From contig NZ_NOLJ01000001.1 in NCBI RefSeq assembly GCF_002246015.1, forward strand, positions 101,127 through 165,126: DNA of 64,000 bases, in the 5' to 3' direction. The stretch is from Nostoc sp. 'Peltigera membranacea cyanobiont' 210A. GTDB lineage: Bacteria > Cyanobacteriota > Cyanobacteriia > Cyanobacteriales > Nostocaceae. Below the pieces are notes generated by a model. The model saw only the letters and a list, made by a program, of their open reading frames with translations. It did no database searches and had not been told where the DNA came from. How positions within the stretch are numbered: the first letter of the stretch is position 1; each line of letters opens with the position of its first letter. This document shows, piece after piece, positions 33,487 through 41,774 of this stretch. Position numbers and translations under genes: made by a program.

Positions 33487-34665
33487 TTGAGTCAAAATCC
33501 AGATGCCATAGCCCCGCACGGTGGACAGTTGGTTAACCGTATCGCCACACCAGAACAAAGAGCAGAGTTTCTCTCAAAAGCTGACTTTTTGCCGCGAGTG
33601 CAACTTGACGATCGCGCCGTTTCCGATCTAGAAATGATTGCGATCGGTGCTTTTAGTCCGCTGACGGGTTTTATGAACCAAGAAGACTACGATCGCACTG
33701 TTACAGAAATGCGATTAGCTAACGGTCTTGTGTGGTCAATCCCCATTACACTATCGGTAAGCGAAGAAGTAGCTTCCCCGTTACAAGAAGGCGGCTTAAT
33801 CCGTCTGGATAACTCCAGAGGCGAATTTATCGGAGTTTTGCAACTCACGCAAAAGTATAACTACGACAAAACCCGCGAAGCAATAAAAGTCTACCGCACT
33901 GATGATGTCAAACATCCCGGCGTGCAGGTACTCTATAACCAAGGTACTGTACATCTGGCGGGTAATATTTGGTTGTTGCAACGCGAACCTCATCCCCAGT
34001 TTCCCACTTATCAAATCGATCCAGCTGCCTCACGGCAACTATTTCAAGACAAGGGTTGGAAAACCATCGTCGGCTTTCAAACTCGCAACCCCATCCACCG
34101 CGCCCATGAATATATTCAAAAGTGCGCTTTAGAAATTGTTGATGGTTTATTTTTGCACCCATTAGTCGGGGCGACAAAAGAAGATGATATTGCCGCTGAT
34201 GTGCGGATGCGCTGCTATGAAATTTTGCTGGAACATTATTACCCATTAGACAGAGTAAGTTTGGCAATCAATCCAGCCGCAATGCGTTATGCTGGGCCTC
34301 GTGAGGCCATATTCCATGCTTTAGTCCGCAAAAACTACGGCTGTACTCACTTTATCGTCGGACGAGATCATGCTGGTGTCGGTGACTATTACGGCACTTA
34401 CGACGCTCAGTATATCTTTGATGAATTTGAACCAAGTGAATTAGGCATTGTGCCGATGAAATTTGAACACGCTTTCTACTGCACGCGCACTAAGCAGATG
34501 GCAACATCTAAAACTAGTCCCAGCAGGCCAGAAGAACGCATTCACCTATCAGGTACAAAAGTTAGGGAAATGCTGCGCCGCGGTGAATTACCTCCACCAG
34601 AATTTTCTCGTCCAGAGGTAGCAGCAGAGTTGGCACGGGCAATGCGAATAGAAGTACCAGCTTAG
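33487..34665 (+). CDS. sat: Sulfate adenylyltransferase (ATP sulfurylase)
   Basis: Sat makes adenosine 5'-phosphosulfate from ATP and sulfate in assimilatory sulfate reduction. The 392-residue protein is full length for the single-domain type. Motifs are [14 protein letters not shown] (the HxxH nucleotide site, about 196-209), [12 protein letters not shown], and [12 protein letters not shown] (about 291-302), with [13 protein letters not shown] between. It uses a TTG start at 33487 with GAGGGG upstream, where the protein sequence begins in the family. IS element C ends only about 50 bases before, so its promoter overlaps the element or lies in this short gap. Confidence 0.95.
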   Translation: MSQNPDAIAPHGGQLVNRIATPEQRAEFLSKADFLPRVQLDDRAVSDLEMIAIGAFSPLTGFMNQEDYDRTVTEMRLANGLVWSIPITLSVSEEVASPLQEGGLIRLDNSRGEFIGVLQLTQKYNYDKTREAIKVYRTDDVKHPGVQVLYNQGTVHLAGNIWLLQREPHPQFPTYQIDPAASRQLFQDKGWKTIVGFQTRNPIHRAHEYIQKCALEIVDGLFLHPLVGATKEDDIAADVRMRCYEILLEHYYPLDRVSLAINPAAMRYAGPREAIFHALVRKNYGCTHFIVGRDHAGVGDYYGTYDAQYIFDEFEPSELGIVPMKFEHAFYCTRTKQMATSKTSPSRPEERIHLSGTKVREMLRRGELPPPEFSRPEVAAELARAMRIEVPA

Positions 34666-34826
34666 GAGAGGAGGCAGGAGGCAGGAGGCAGAAGTTCTTT
34701 AATTTTGAATTTTGAATTTTGAATTGATTTCTCCCCCACTCCCCCTTCCCACGTTTTTGTAACTTTACAATACAGAGTTCAGCCCTGTAAGCTGCTAACT
34801 GAATAGCTGAGGGCTGATAGCTAATT
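34660..34826. repeat. GGAGGCA tandem repeat after sat
   Basis: Three to four copies of GGAGGCA (34670-34692) follow the sat stop codon, then TTTTGAATTTTGAATTTTGAATT, a three-copy heptad TTTTGAA. Simple-repeat DNA with no gene. Confidence 0.65.
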
Positions 34827-36995
34827 ATGAAACGTCGCACGTTTTTAGAGAGAATTGGCTCAATACTCGCGGTATTGGGGATAACTGAAGCTGAGTGGTT
34901 GTCTTTGGGAAATCGCTATTATCAGGCTTTGGCACAACCCAGTCCGCGCAAGTTGGCATTGTTAATAGGTATTAACCAATACCCGAAAATTCCAGCCCTC
35001 AGTGGTTGTCTGACGGATGTGGAACTACAAAGAGAACTTTTGATTCACCGCTTTGGTTTCCAAGGGTCAGATATCTTAACATTAACTGAGGAACAAGCTA
35101 GCAGGGAATTCATTGAGGCGGCTTTTTTGGATCATCTGGGTAAGCAAGCTAAATCCGGTGATGTGGTCGTCTTTCACTTTAGCGGTTATGGCAGTCGTGT
35201 AAAATTGGAGACATCACCAGAGACAATGCAAAATGCTCTGGTGCCAGCTAATGCCAGTTCTAAATCACAAGATGAGAAAATAGTCAACTATATATTAGAA
35301 GAAACTCTACTGCTATTATTGCGATCGCTCCCTACAAATCGAGTCACAGCAGTATTAGATACTAGCTATTATGCGCCAACCCCAGTATTAGGATTAAAAA
35401 GTCGTGCCCTTCCAGAATCATTAGAGGCAAAGCTAGCAGCAGAAGAACTCGACTTTCTCCAACAACTTAAAACTCAAAAGTTACCTAGCACGCCGATTGT
35501 CTTAGCAGCTACCTCAAATCCCAAGCAGCCTGCCAGGGAAGAACTCTTTTCTGGTTTTAGTGCTGGGTTATTTACTTACGCCTTGACGCAGTATTTGTGG
35601 GAATTCACCCCAACTACCAGAATTCAAGTCTCCCTTTCCCATGTAGAAAATTCTCTATCCAAATTGGGTAGCAGACAACAACCAGGGAATCTGGAAAACC
35701 TCTCTCCAAACCTCTCTCCTAAGAGGAGAGAGGCTTTGAATTCTCCCCCTTACCTTGTAGGGAAGGGGGCTGGGGGGTTAGGTTTGCCAGAGAGTATCAT
35801 TGGTGCAGAAGGCGCGGTGAGAGCGATTGAAGAAGACGGCAAAACAGTCCAGCTGTGGTTAGCAGGATTACCGCCACAAGTGCTGCTATACTACGGAGTG
35901 AATTCTCGATTTACCTTAGCAACAACAACAGAAGAATTAGTATTGCGATCGCGGACTGGGTTAACAGCAAAAGCGCAAATTACCCAAATAGAAGGTGCAA
36001 ATCCCCTACAAATCGGGCAACTTGTCCAAGAAGCAGTCCGGGTTTTACTCCGAAATATTCATTTAATAATTGCTTTGGATACTGGCTTAGAAAGAATTGA
36101 GCGGGTAGACGCTACAAGTGCCTTTGCTGCATTTCCCCATGTCTCCACCGTAGTCGCAGGGGAAAAACCGGCTGATTATTTATTTGCCAAACTACAGCAA
36201 ACACCTAGTCGCTATGGTTTATTTTCTCTTGGTGGCGAACTAATTTCTAATGCCACTGGGGAAGCAGGAGAAGCTGTAAAATTAACAGTGCAAAAGTTAG
36301 CGCCAAAATTATCAACCTTGTTAGCAGCCAAGTTATGGCGACTTACAGAAAATCAAGGTTCTTCTCGCTTGGCTCTCAAGGCAACCTTAGAAATAATTAA
36401 CAACATATCGCCTCGCGTTATCATGCAACGCCAAACAGTACGAACTTTCAAAACAGAAACTTCGATTCAAAAATCACTCCCTACTCCGATTGTTCCTATC
36501 GGTAGTCGAATGCAATATCGGGTAGAAAACCAGAGCGATCGCCCAGTATATTTAATATTGCTGGGATTAAACAATAATCATACAGCGATCGCCTTCTATT
36601 CTTGGGAAACTCCCCAAGAACCAAACACCGCAGACACCAAACCTCTGCTTAAAGAAGTCGTCATCGCTCCAGGTGAAACCCTCACCCTACCCCAAACGAA
36701 TACTGCTTCCGAATGGGTGATTTCAGGGCCAGCTTCTGAGTGCGAACACCAACTGATTTTTAGTACTGCCCCCTTTAAGGGAACTCTCGCTGCCTTGAAC
36801 ACTGCCAAGTATTCCACAGCCGAAGAAGGGCCAATTGGCCCATTATTGAATTCCTTAGACGTTGTACAAGCCTTGCTACAAGACTTACATAACGCTAGTA
36901 CCCTCAAAACGGATATGAACGTCACAACAGCCGATTCACATAGCTTGGATGTGAATAATTGGGCAAGTCTTAGCTTTAGTTTTCAAGTGTTGTAA
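34827..36995 (+). CDS. Caspase-fold protein (orthocaspase) with Tyr/Ser in the catalytic dyad
   Basis: A 722-residue protein with an N-terminal Tat- or signal-like segment (KRRTFLERIGSILAVLGI) and a caspase p20-like domain (about 40-290). The dyad residues are altered: the usual His in SGHGS is Tyr (FHFSGYGSR, about 111-119), and the usual Cys in DxCHSG is Ser (VLDTSYYA, about 176-183). Proteolysis is therefore not expected, although such YS variants exist among cyanobacterial orthocaspases. An in-frame insertion at 35698-35785 (about residues 291-320) is a dispersed repeat. The C-terminal half (PIGSRMQYRVENQSDRPVYL...SGPASECEHQLIFS) is a beta-sandwich-like region of a kind seen in caspase-family proteins. 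Probably a regulatory or scaffold protein. Confidence 0.85.
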   Translation: MKRRTFLERIGSILAVLGITEAEWLSLGNRYYQALAQPSPRKLALLIGINQYPKIPALSGCLTDVELQRELLIHRFGFQGSDILTLTEEQASREFIEAAFLDHLGKQAKSGDVVVFHFSGYGSRVKLETSPETMQNALVPANASSKSQDEKIVNYILEETLLLLLRSLPTNRVTAVLDTSYYAPTPVLGLKSRALPESLEAKLAAEELDFLQQLKTQKLPSTPIVLAATSNPKQPAREELFSGFSAGLFTYALTQYLWEFTPTTRIQVSLSHVENSLSKLGSRQQPGNLENLSPNLSPKRREALNSPPYLVGKGAGGLGLPESIIGAEGAVRAIEEDGKTVQLWLAGLPPQVLLYYGVNSRFTLATTTEELVLRSRTGLTAKAQITQIEGANPLQIGQLVQEAVRVLLRNIHLIIALDTGLERIERVDATSAFAAFPHVSTVVAGEKPADYLFAKLQQTPSRYGLFSLGGELISNATGEAGEAVKLTVQKLAPKLSTLLAAKLWRLTENQGSSRLALKATLEIINNISPRVIMQRQTVRTFKTETSIQKSLPTPIVPIGSRMQYRVENQSDRPVYLILLGLNNNHTAIAFYSWETPQEPNTADTKPLLKEVVIAPGETLTLPQTNTASEWVISGPASECEHQLIFSTAPFKGTLAALNTAKYSTAEEGPIGPLLNSLDVVQALLQDLHNASTLKTDMNVTTADSHSLDVNNWASLSFSFQVL
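35698..35785. repeat. In-frame palindromic repeat inside the caspase gene
   Basis: The inserted DNA carries CTCTCTCCTAAGAGGAGAG (a palindrome) and CCCCCTTACCTTGTAGGG with GGAAGGGGGCTGGGGGG, a familiar Nostoc-type repeat. It keeps the frame open and adds about 29 residues that are rich in Ser, Pro and Gly. Confidence 0.7.
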
Positions 36996-37013
36996 GTAAG
37001 TGGGTGTGAATAA

Positions 37014-38063
37014 TTAAAGGTTTGTAGCTAGTGCCTCTACTAAAGCCTGATTTTGCTCATCCGTCCCAACAGTGATGCGTAATTTATCATCTAGTCCAGG
37101 CTGCTTGAAGTAGCGGATTAAAATTCCCCGTTCCTTGAGTTTTTGATAGAGGTATTCTGCGTTTCCTTCTCTTGGCTGTGCCAGCAAAAAGTTAGCTTGG
37201 GAATCCCAGACATGAAAACCTAATTGTTTCAAGTCTGTTGCTAACTTAGCCCGTGATGCTTTAATCTTGGCTACACAAGCATTTTTATAAGCTTGGTCAG
37301 TGATAGCAGCTGTACCAATTGCACAAGCGATCGCATCAATGTTATAGCTATCTTTAACCTTAAACAATCCCTGCAAAAGTTTAGGATTCGCCACCCCAAA
37401 GCCCAATCGTAATCCTGCCAACGAGTACCCCTTAGATAGTGTCCGAAGCACAATGACGTTTTCGTATTCCTTAACCAAAGCCAATGCATTCTCTTCGGTA
37501 AAATCTATGTATGCTTCATCAATCACTAAAACTCCAGATAACTGGCTGGCTAATTTTCGCAAATCATTTGTTGCCACCACATGCCCCGATGGACTATTGG
37601 GCGACGCAATAAATGTTACCGCTCCATTGGCAGCAACTAATTCGTCCTTTGGTAAACTGTAGTCTTTGCTGTAGGGAATCTCAATAATTTCCGCCGCTTG
37701 CATTTCTGTTAATGTGCGATATAGCACGTAAGTAGGCATCGGATAAACTACCTTTTTCCCAGGTTCAGTACAGGCTCGAATCACCACACTTAACAATTCA
37801 TCACTGCCATTTCCGACAATTATCCAATCACTAGGAACTCCTAAAACTTTACTTGCAGCTTCCCGGAACTCCCCCCCGAAAGGTTCTGGATACCGCCGCA
37901 ACCACTCACCATCAATATTTCGTAGCACAGCTAATGCCGCAGGAGAAGGAGGATAGGGGTTCTCATTGCTGTTAAGTTTAATAATTTGTGTACCGCGTTG
38001 AGGCTGCTCGCCGGGAATGTAGCTAGCCATTGCATCAACATTAGAGCGAAAGTAGTTGGTCAT
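37014..38063 (-). CDS. hisC: Histidinol-phosphate aminotransferase
   Basis: HisC transfers an amino group from glutamate to imidazole-acetol phosphate in histidine synthesis. The protein is a fold-type I PLP enzyme: SNENPYPPS (about 35), GNGSDELL (about 80), the NSPSGH Asn loop (about 155), DEAYIDF (about 185), and the PLP lysine in TLSKGYSLAGLRLG (about 211-224). I start it at the ATG at 38063 (MTNYFRSNVDAMASYIP), giving 349 residues. The open frame continues 66 codons upstream, but those codons translate a dispersed palindromic repeat and are not part of the family. It is convergent with the caspase gene. Confidence 0.92.
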   Translation of the reverse strand: MTNYFRSNVDAMASYIPGEQPQRGTQIIKLNSNENPYPPSPAALAVLRNIDGEWLRRYPEPFGGEFREAASKVLGVPSDWIIVGNGSDELLSVVIRACTEPGKKVVYPMPTYVLYRTLTEMQAAEIIEIPYSKDYSLPKDELVAANGAVTFIASPNSPSGHVVATNDLRKLASQLSGVLVIDEAYIDFTEENALALVKEYENVIVLRTLSKGYSLAGLRLGFGVANPKLLQGLFKVKDSYNIDAIACAIGTAAITDQAYKNACVAKIKASRAKLATDLKQLGFHVWDSQANFLLAQPREGNAEYLYQKLKERGILIRYFKQPGLDDKLRITVGTDEQNQALVEALATNL

Positions 38064-38610
38064 AGGGCATGGTAAATTGGGTGGAATGTCTACAGTGGCA
38101 ACAGAGCGCCTGGTGAGCGGAGTCGAACCATGCCGTACCACTTGCCTACGGCACGCTGCGCGAACGTGGAAGCAAGCCAAGCTACGCGCAGCGTCTTGTA
38201 GAGAAGTGCGCGCTACGCTTACGCACCTCATCGCATATCTTAAGCAAATTTCAACCCGCAATTTCTGACGATATCGTTTTTTGTCGTTTACATCAGAAAA
38301 TACGGCTTTATAAATTACGAATTACGAATTATCAAAATATGCCAGATAAATGGAATCCAGAACTATACTAACGATTTCAAGTTGAAAGAAGCCGTCCATT
38401 CTACGACTTGGTAGACATGATACATCGGCAAGAAAACTTAGCTCTACTAAATTCAGGGAAACTTTCACATCTAGTTCTGACGAATTGGTATTCAAAGTTT
38501 TTTTGAGAATACGATCTATCAGCCAGCAAAGACTTGAGTTGAGGTACTAAAGGTTTTGCTAGAAATAACCTCTAAACCAATCTGTTAAAAACATTTACGT
38601 CAATTCACTT
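38064..38610. other. Intergenic region with palindromic repeat and methyltransferase relic
   Basis: It contains the repeat at 38098-38235, rich in inverted CGCTGCGCGAACGTGGAAGC and AGCTACGCGCAGCG segments, an ATTACGAATTACGAATT array (38315-38332) and the pseudogene at 38339. No functional gene is visible. Confidence 0.6.
38339..38416 (+). pseudogene. Relic of a class I methyltransferase (tam-like)
   Basis: The translation MPDKWNPELY, then a stop (TAA), then RFQVERSRPFYDLVD is the start of trans-aconitate-type SAM methyltransferases, which begin with WNPxxYxxFxxERSRPFxDL. A CAA-to-TAA change explains the stop. The remaining 90 percent of the gene, including the SAM motif, is absent, so the relic is only about 26 codons. 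It follows the hisC upstream repeat. Confidence 0.65.
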
Positions 38611-41070
38611 ATGACTAATAGCATTGATTTTACAATAATTCCCTTACCTAACGCTATCAAATTAAAACTTGGACTTTCAGATGATGTAAATTTAGTCTCG
38701 TCCAGTTCAGGAATTTATTTAGATTTTGACCATGATTTACAGTTAAATTTAGACAAACTTTTTAGCATTCATAGTACAGTCCCACACATGAATGTGGCGC
38801 TGAATAGAATTATTGTTGAAATATTTGGCAAGCCTGAAATTAGAATATCTGCACCAAAATATAAAATTAATAAAACTTCTCAAGAATTTGAACTCAGCTT
38901 TCAAGGATTACTAAATACCCAAGATATTGAATTATTTTTTGGCAAGCAAACCACATTAAAATATAAATTAAACGAAGATTTTATTTTTAGTAACCTAGCG
39001 AGTCAGCTTCCTATTATCAACGATTTAAAATTAAGCAACCCAGAGCTAATTATCACTGATATTGAACATTCTGTTATACATTCAAAATTAGGTTACATTA
39101 ACTTAAGCAGAGGATTCAACTTTATTGGAAATATTGATTTCAATAATCTCCAGACAAATTTCAGCAGTTTTATTCATCAAAGCTTAGGAATTGGGTGCTT
39201 AGGAGCGATAATTAACTTTAATCCGGCAGGACAAGTTAGCTTAACAGGTAATATTGCAGGCGATATTCAGCTATTTTCCCAGCAACAATTTAAAGCTACT
39301 TTTAATAATTTGCTCATTGGGTTAAATATTGGGGCTGATTTAGAGCCAAACTTTGTATTAACTGGAAATTTGATTCTTCAAGGCTACGATCCCACCCAAG
39401 AAAAAGAACCTAAACTATTTCTCTCTGGTAGTCTCTCTCTCGAACCCGAATCTTTAACAGCATACTTTTGTCAACAAGGTGAAAAATCTTGGTGTAATCC
39501 CTATGGATTGGTAGGAACTGAACTCCGCAATATCAGGTTTCAAGGAGGCGGAACGTATTTACCTCCTTACTTTGATAACTTTGGCTTTATTGGTGATTTG
39601 AAATGGGAAAAAACAGACCTTGAGGTAGCTTTTCTCATGGACACTAATGATCCTGAAAGATTAGCTTTAATTTTAAATCCCAAGCAAGCAGTTAGCTTAA
39701 TAGATTTGTGGCGGGGGCCAGTCGCTTCCTTTCTTACCAAACAAGTAGGTTATTCAACCGATTTAGTTAACAAAGCACTAGGTCTTTTAGAAAGCTTAGT
39801 GAACTTAAACATCAAATCAATTGATGGGGATGGAGACGGAAAAATCAATCCTTTAATTAAGTATGTTCCTTTTCCGACAATAATTGCGGCTCAAGCGATA
39901 TCAGAAGGTTTAGAAATTAATGGTAAACTTAATGCTTGGGGGCATGAGGCAATCTTAATACTTCAAGGAGATAAAACTTTTAATAATATCTCTGGTTCAT
40001 TAAAAGTTCTGGAAATTGATTTAGGATTTCTGAAAATTAAGGGAACGGATAATGATAGTTTAGATTTATCTTTAAAGGTAACGCCTAGTGAGCAGTATCT
40101 TCAGGGAGATGGTTATCTAGAAATTCTTGACAACGAAATTGCGAATGTTGAATTTAAAATTACCCCTACCAATACTACCTTTAAAAACTTTGACCTCAGT
40201 TTAGCCAATCTGTTGAGTATTGATGTTGATGCCCTGAGTATCGATATAAAATCTGGTAGCGGTAGTGGTTTAGGAACAATTTCAGTTTTTGGAAATACCC
40301 TAGCAGGCATTATGTTTGATGTTACTCAAAATAGTGTCAATCTGAGGGATGTTCGGCTGAGTTTAATAGGTTTCTTGACTTTCACTATTCCAAACCTCAC
40401 AGTTAATTTGAAGAATCAAAGCGCAACAGGAACAGCAAATATTATTGCTTTTAATCAATCTTTGGGTAGCGGCACTTTATCATTTAACACTCAGAACATT
40501 TCAATTAATAATGTAGCTATTAATTTAGGCAATATTATAAAGCTCAATGTTCCTAGTTTTAAACTTGATTTAACTAATAAAAAGGTTTTTGGTTTAGGCG
40601 ATGTTACTCTCTTAGGCAAACAATTCCCCGCGTTAGGTATCAGCCTGAACGAGAGCGGATTTCAAGCTACAAGTAATTTCAATTTTGGTATTTTAGCTTT
40701 CAACGGCGCTACAGTCACTCTGACCAAGGGAACTAATGGTAATATCAATAATTCTGCCAGTATTGCAGGAAGTCTCAAGTTTTTAGGCTACACCTTTGCC
40801 AATATCACGGCTAGCGTTAATAGCAGCAAATTAATTGCATCGGGTAGTTTTAATTTTGGTGGTATTTTAATACTTAAAGGAGCAAATAATCGAAGGAATG
40901 CGACAATAACGCTTAACAGAGCAAAAAAGGGACTGTACAATTGGGTTAGTATTATGGGTAGCTTTTATGTGTTGGGTCAAGAGTTAACATCACTTACTAT
41001 CCGCGATAATAATAGTACTTTAAAAATTTTAGGTATGCACATTATCAGAAAACCCAATTGTCCAAAATGA
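38611..41070 (+). CDS. Unknown 819-residue beta-rich protein
   Basis: I do not recognise a named family. The protein has no signal peptide and is dominated by short amphipathic beta strands with regularly placed Asn, Gly, Ser and Leu. The last 330 residues have repeated strand pairs of the type LSIDVDALSIDIKSGSGSG and LGSGTLSFNTQNISINNVAI, suggestive of a beta-solenoid or a long lipid-binding groove. Near residue 408 DGDGDGKINPLI matches a calcium-binding DxDxDG loop. A Cys pair near residue 290-297 is isolated. The gene is convergent with the mdn-associated minus-strand genes. An extended scaffold or secreted passenger is possible, but no function is claimed. Confidence 0.6.
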   Translation: MTNSIDFTIIPLPNAIKLKLGLSDDVNLVSSSSGIYLDFDHDLQLNLDKLFSIHSTVPHMNVALNRIIVEIFGKPEIRISAPKYKINKTSQEFELSFQGLLNTQDIELFFGKQTTLKYKLNEDFIFSNLASQLPIINDLKLSNPELIITDIEHSVIHSKLGYINLSRGFNFIGNIDFNNLQTNFSSFIHQSLGIGCLGAIINFNPAGQVSLTGNIAGDIQLFSQQQFKATFNNLLIGLNIGADLEPNFVLTGNLILQGYDPTQEKEPKLFLSGSLSLEPESLTAYFCQQGEKSWCNPYGLVGTELRNIRFQGGGTYLPPYFDNFGFIGDLKWEKTDLEVAFLMDTNDPERLALILNPKQAVSLIDLWRGPVASFLTKQVGYSTDLVNKALGLLESLVNLNIKSIDGDGDGKINPLIKYVPFPTIIAAQAISEGLEINGKLNAWGHEAILILQGDKTFNNISGSLKVLEIDLGFLKIKGTDNDSLDLSLKVTPSEQYLQGDGYLEILDNEIANVEFKITPTNTTFKNFDLSLANLLSIDVDALSIDIKSGSGSGLGTISVFGNTLAGIMFDVTQNSVNLRDVRLSLIGFLTFTIPNLTVNLKNQSATGTANIIAFNQSLGSGTLSFNTQNISINNVAINLGNIIKLNVPSFKLDLTNKKVFGLGDVTLLGKQFPALGISLNESGFQATSNFNFGILAFNGATVTLTKGTNGNINNSASIAGSLKFLGYTFANITASVNSSKLIASGSFNFGGILILKGANNRRNATITLNRAKKGLYNWVSIMGSFYVLGQELTSLTIRDNNSTLKILGMHIIRKPNCPK

Positions 41071-41325
41071 ATACATAAGTAAGCTAAAAACGAGTTAAAT
41101 TCAAGTTATAGTTAGTCTTAGTGGTACTAAACTAGGTTAGCACAATAAATTTTGCAAGCTCTAAAATTTATTAAGCTATCTATGCATAAGATTAATATTA
41201 TTCATATTAAGATTGTAAATGAATTTCAAGAAGTCTACTACCAAAATGCAGAATCGTAAGAACTTATACAGAGCTAATATTTTACCTAAATTTCTTAAGT
41301 TAATATTACCAGCATGGAAAAAGTA
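41071..41325. other. Convergent intergenic region
   Basis: About 255 AT-rich bases between converging genes. No strong terminator, repeat or RNA is seen. Confidence 0.4.
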
Positions 41326-41736
41326 TTAATTGATTTTTATACCAGCAATTCTCTGATTTTTGTCGCTGATTAAAAATTTTAATTTATCAATTTCAATAAC
41401 TTCATAATTCTCGGTTATAAATATAGAGTAGATGCTAGCTATCATATCTGCCAAATCTACTTTAGATAATATCAGTAATCGCAAATTGAAAAATGATTTA
41501 GGAACAGTTTTAACAATTAAACATAATCTTCTATCATTTACGTGCCATACACCAGTAAATTTATTACCCGTGATAAATTCGCTGGGTTTAGATAAAAGAA
41601 ACGTTTGAATTCTAGTTTGCTCATAAGTCATATTATCTTTAAATTCAATAGAAATTTTTTCCCAATTTGTATTAAAACGCCATTTTCCAAAAAGTAAAAT
41701 TTCTATTTCTGTATCTGACAGATTCATATTATTCAT
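41326..41736 (-). CDS. Hypothetical protein (136 aa)
   Basis: A 136-residue protein of unknown function. The start (MNNMNLSDTEIEILLFGKWRFNTN) and the motif TGVWHVNDRRLCLIVKTVPKSFF suggest a lipocalin-like or META-type small beta-barrel built around a GKW...GVW pattern, but this is weak. It lies 38 bases downstream of the GUN4 gene on the same strand and may be cotranscribed with it. The gene is AT-rich. Confidence 0.55.
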   Translation of the reverse strand: MNNMNLSDTEIEILLFGKWRFNTNWEKISIEFKDNMTYEQTRIQTFLLSKPSEFITGNKFTGVWHVNDRRLCLIVKTVPKSFFNLRLLILSKVDLADMIASIYSIFITENYEVIEIDKLKFLISDKNQRIAGIKIN

Positions 41737-41774
41737 TAGCTTTCTCCCATATTATTAAATAATGTGCGATTCAC

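Noticed and set aside
38064..38261. 66-codon N-terminal extension of hisC
   Set aside because: Those codons translate a palindromic repeat; HisC proteins start at MTNYFRS here.
38611..41070. RTX-type calcium-binding toxin
   Set aside because: Only one DGDGDG-type loop is present, not the nonapeptide array needed for RTX. No type I secretion signal was recognised.
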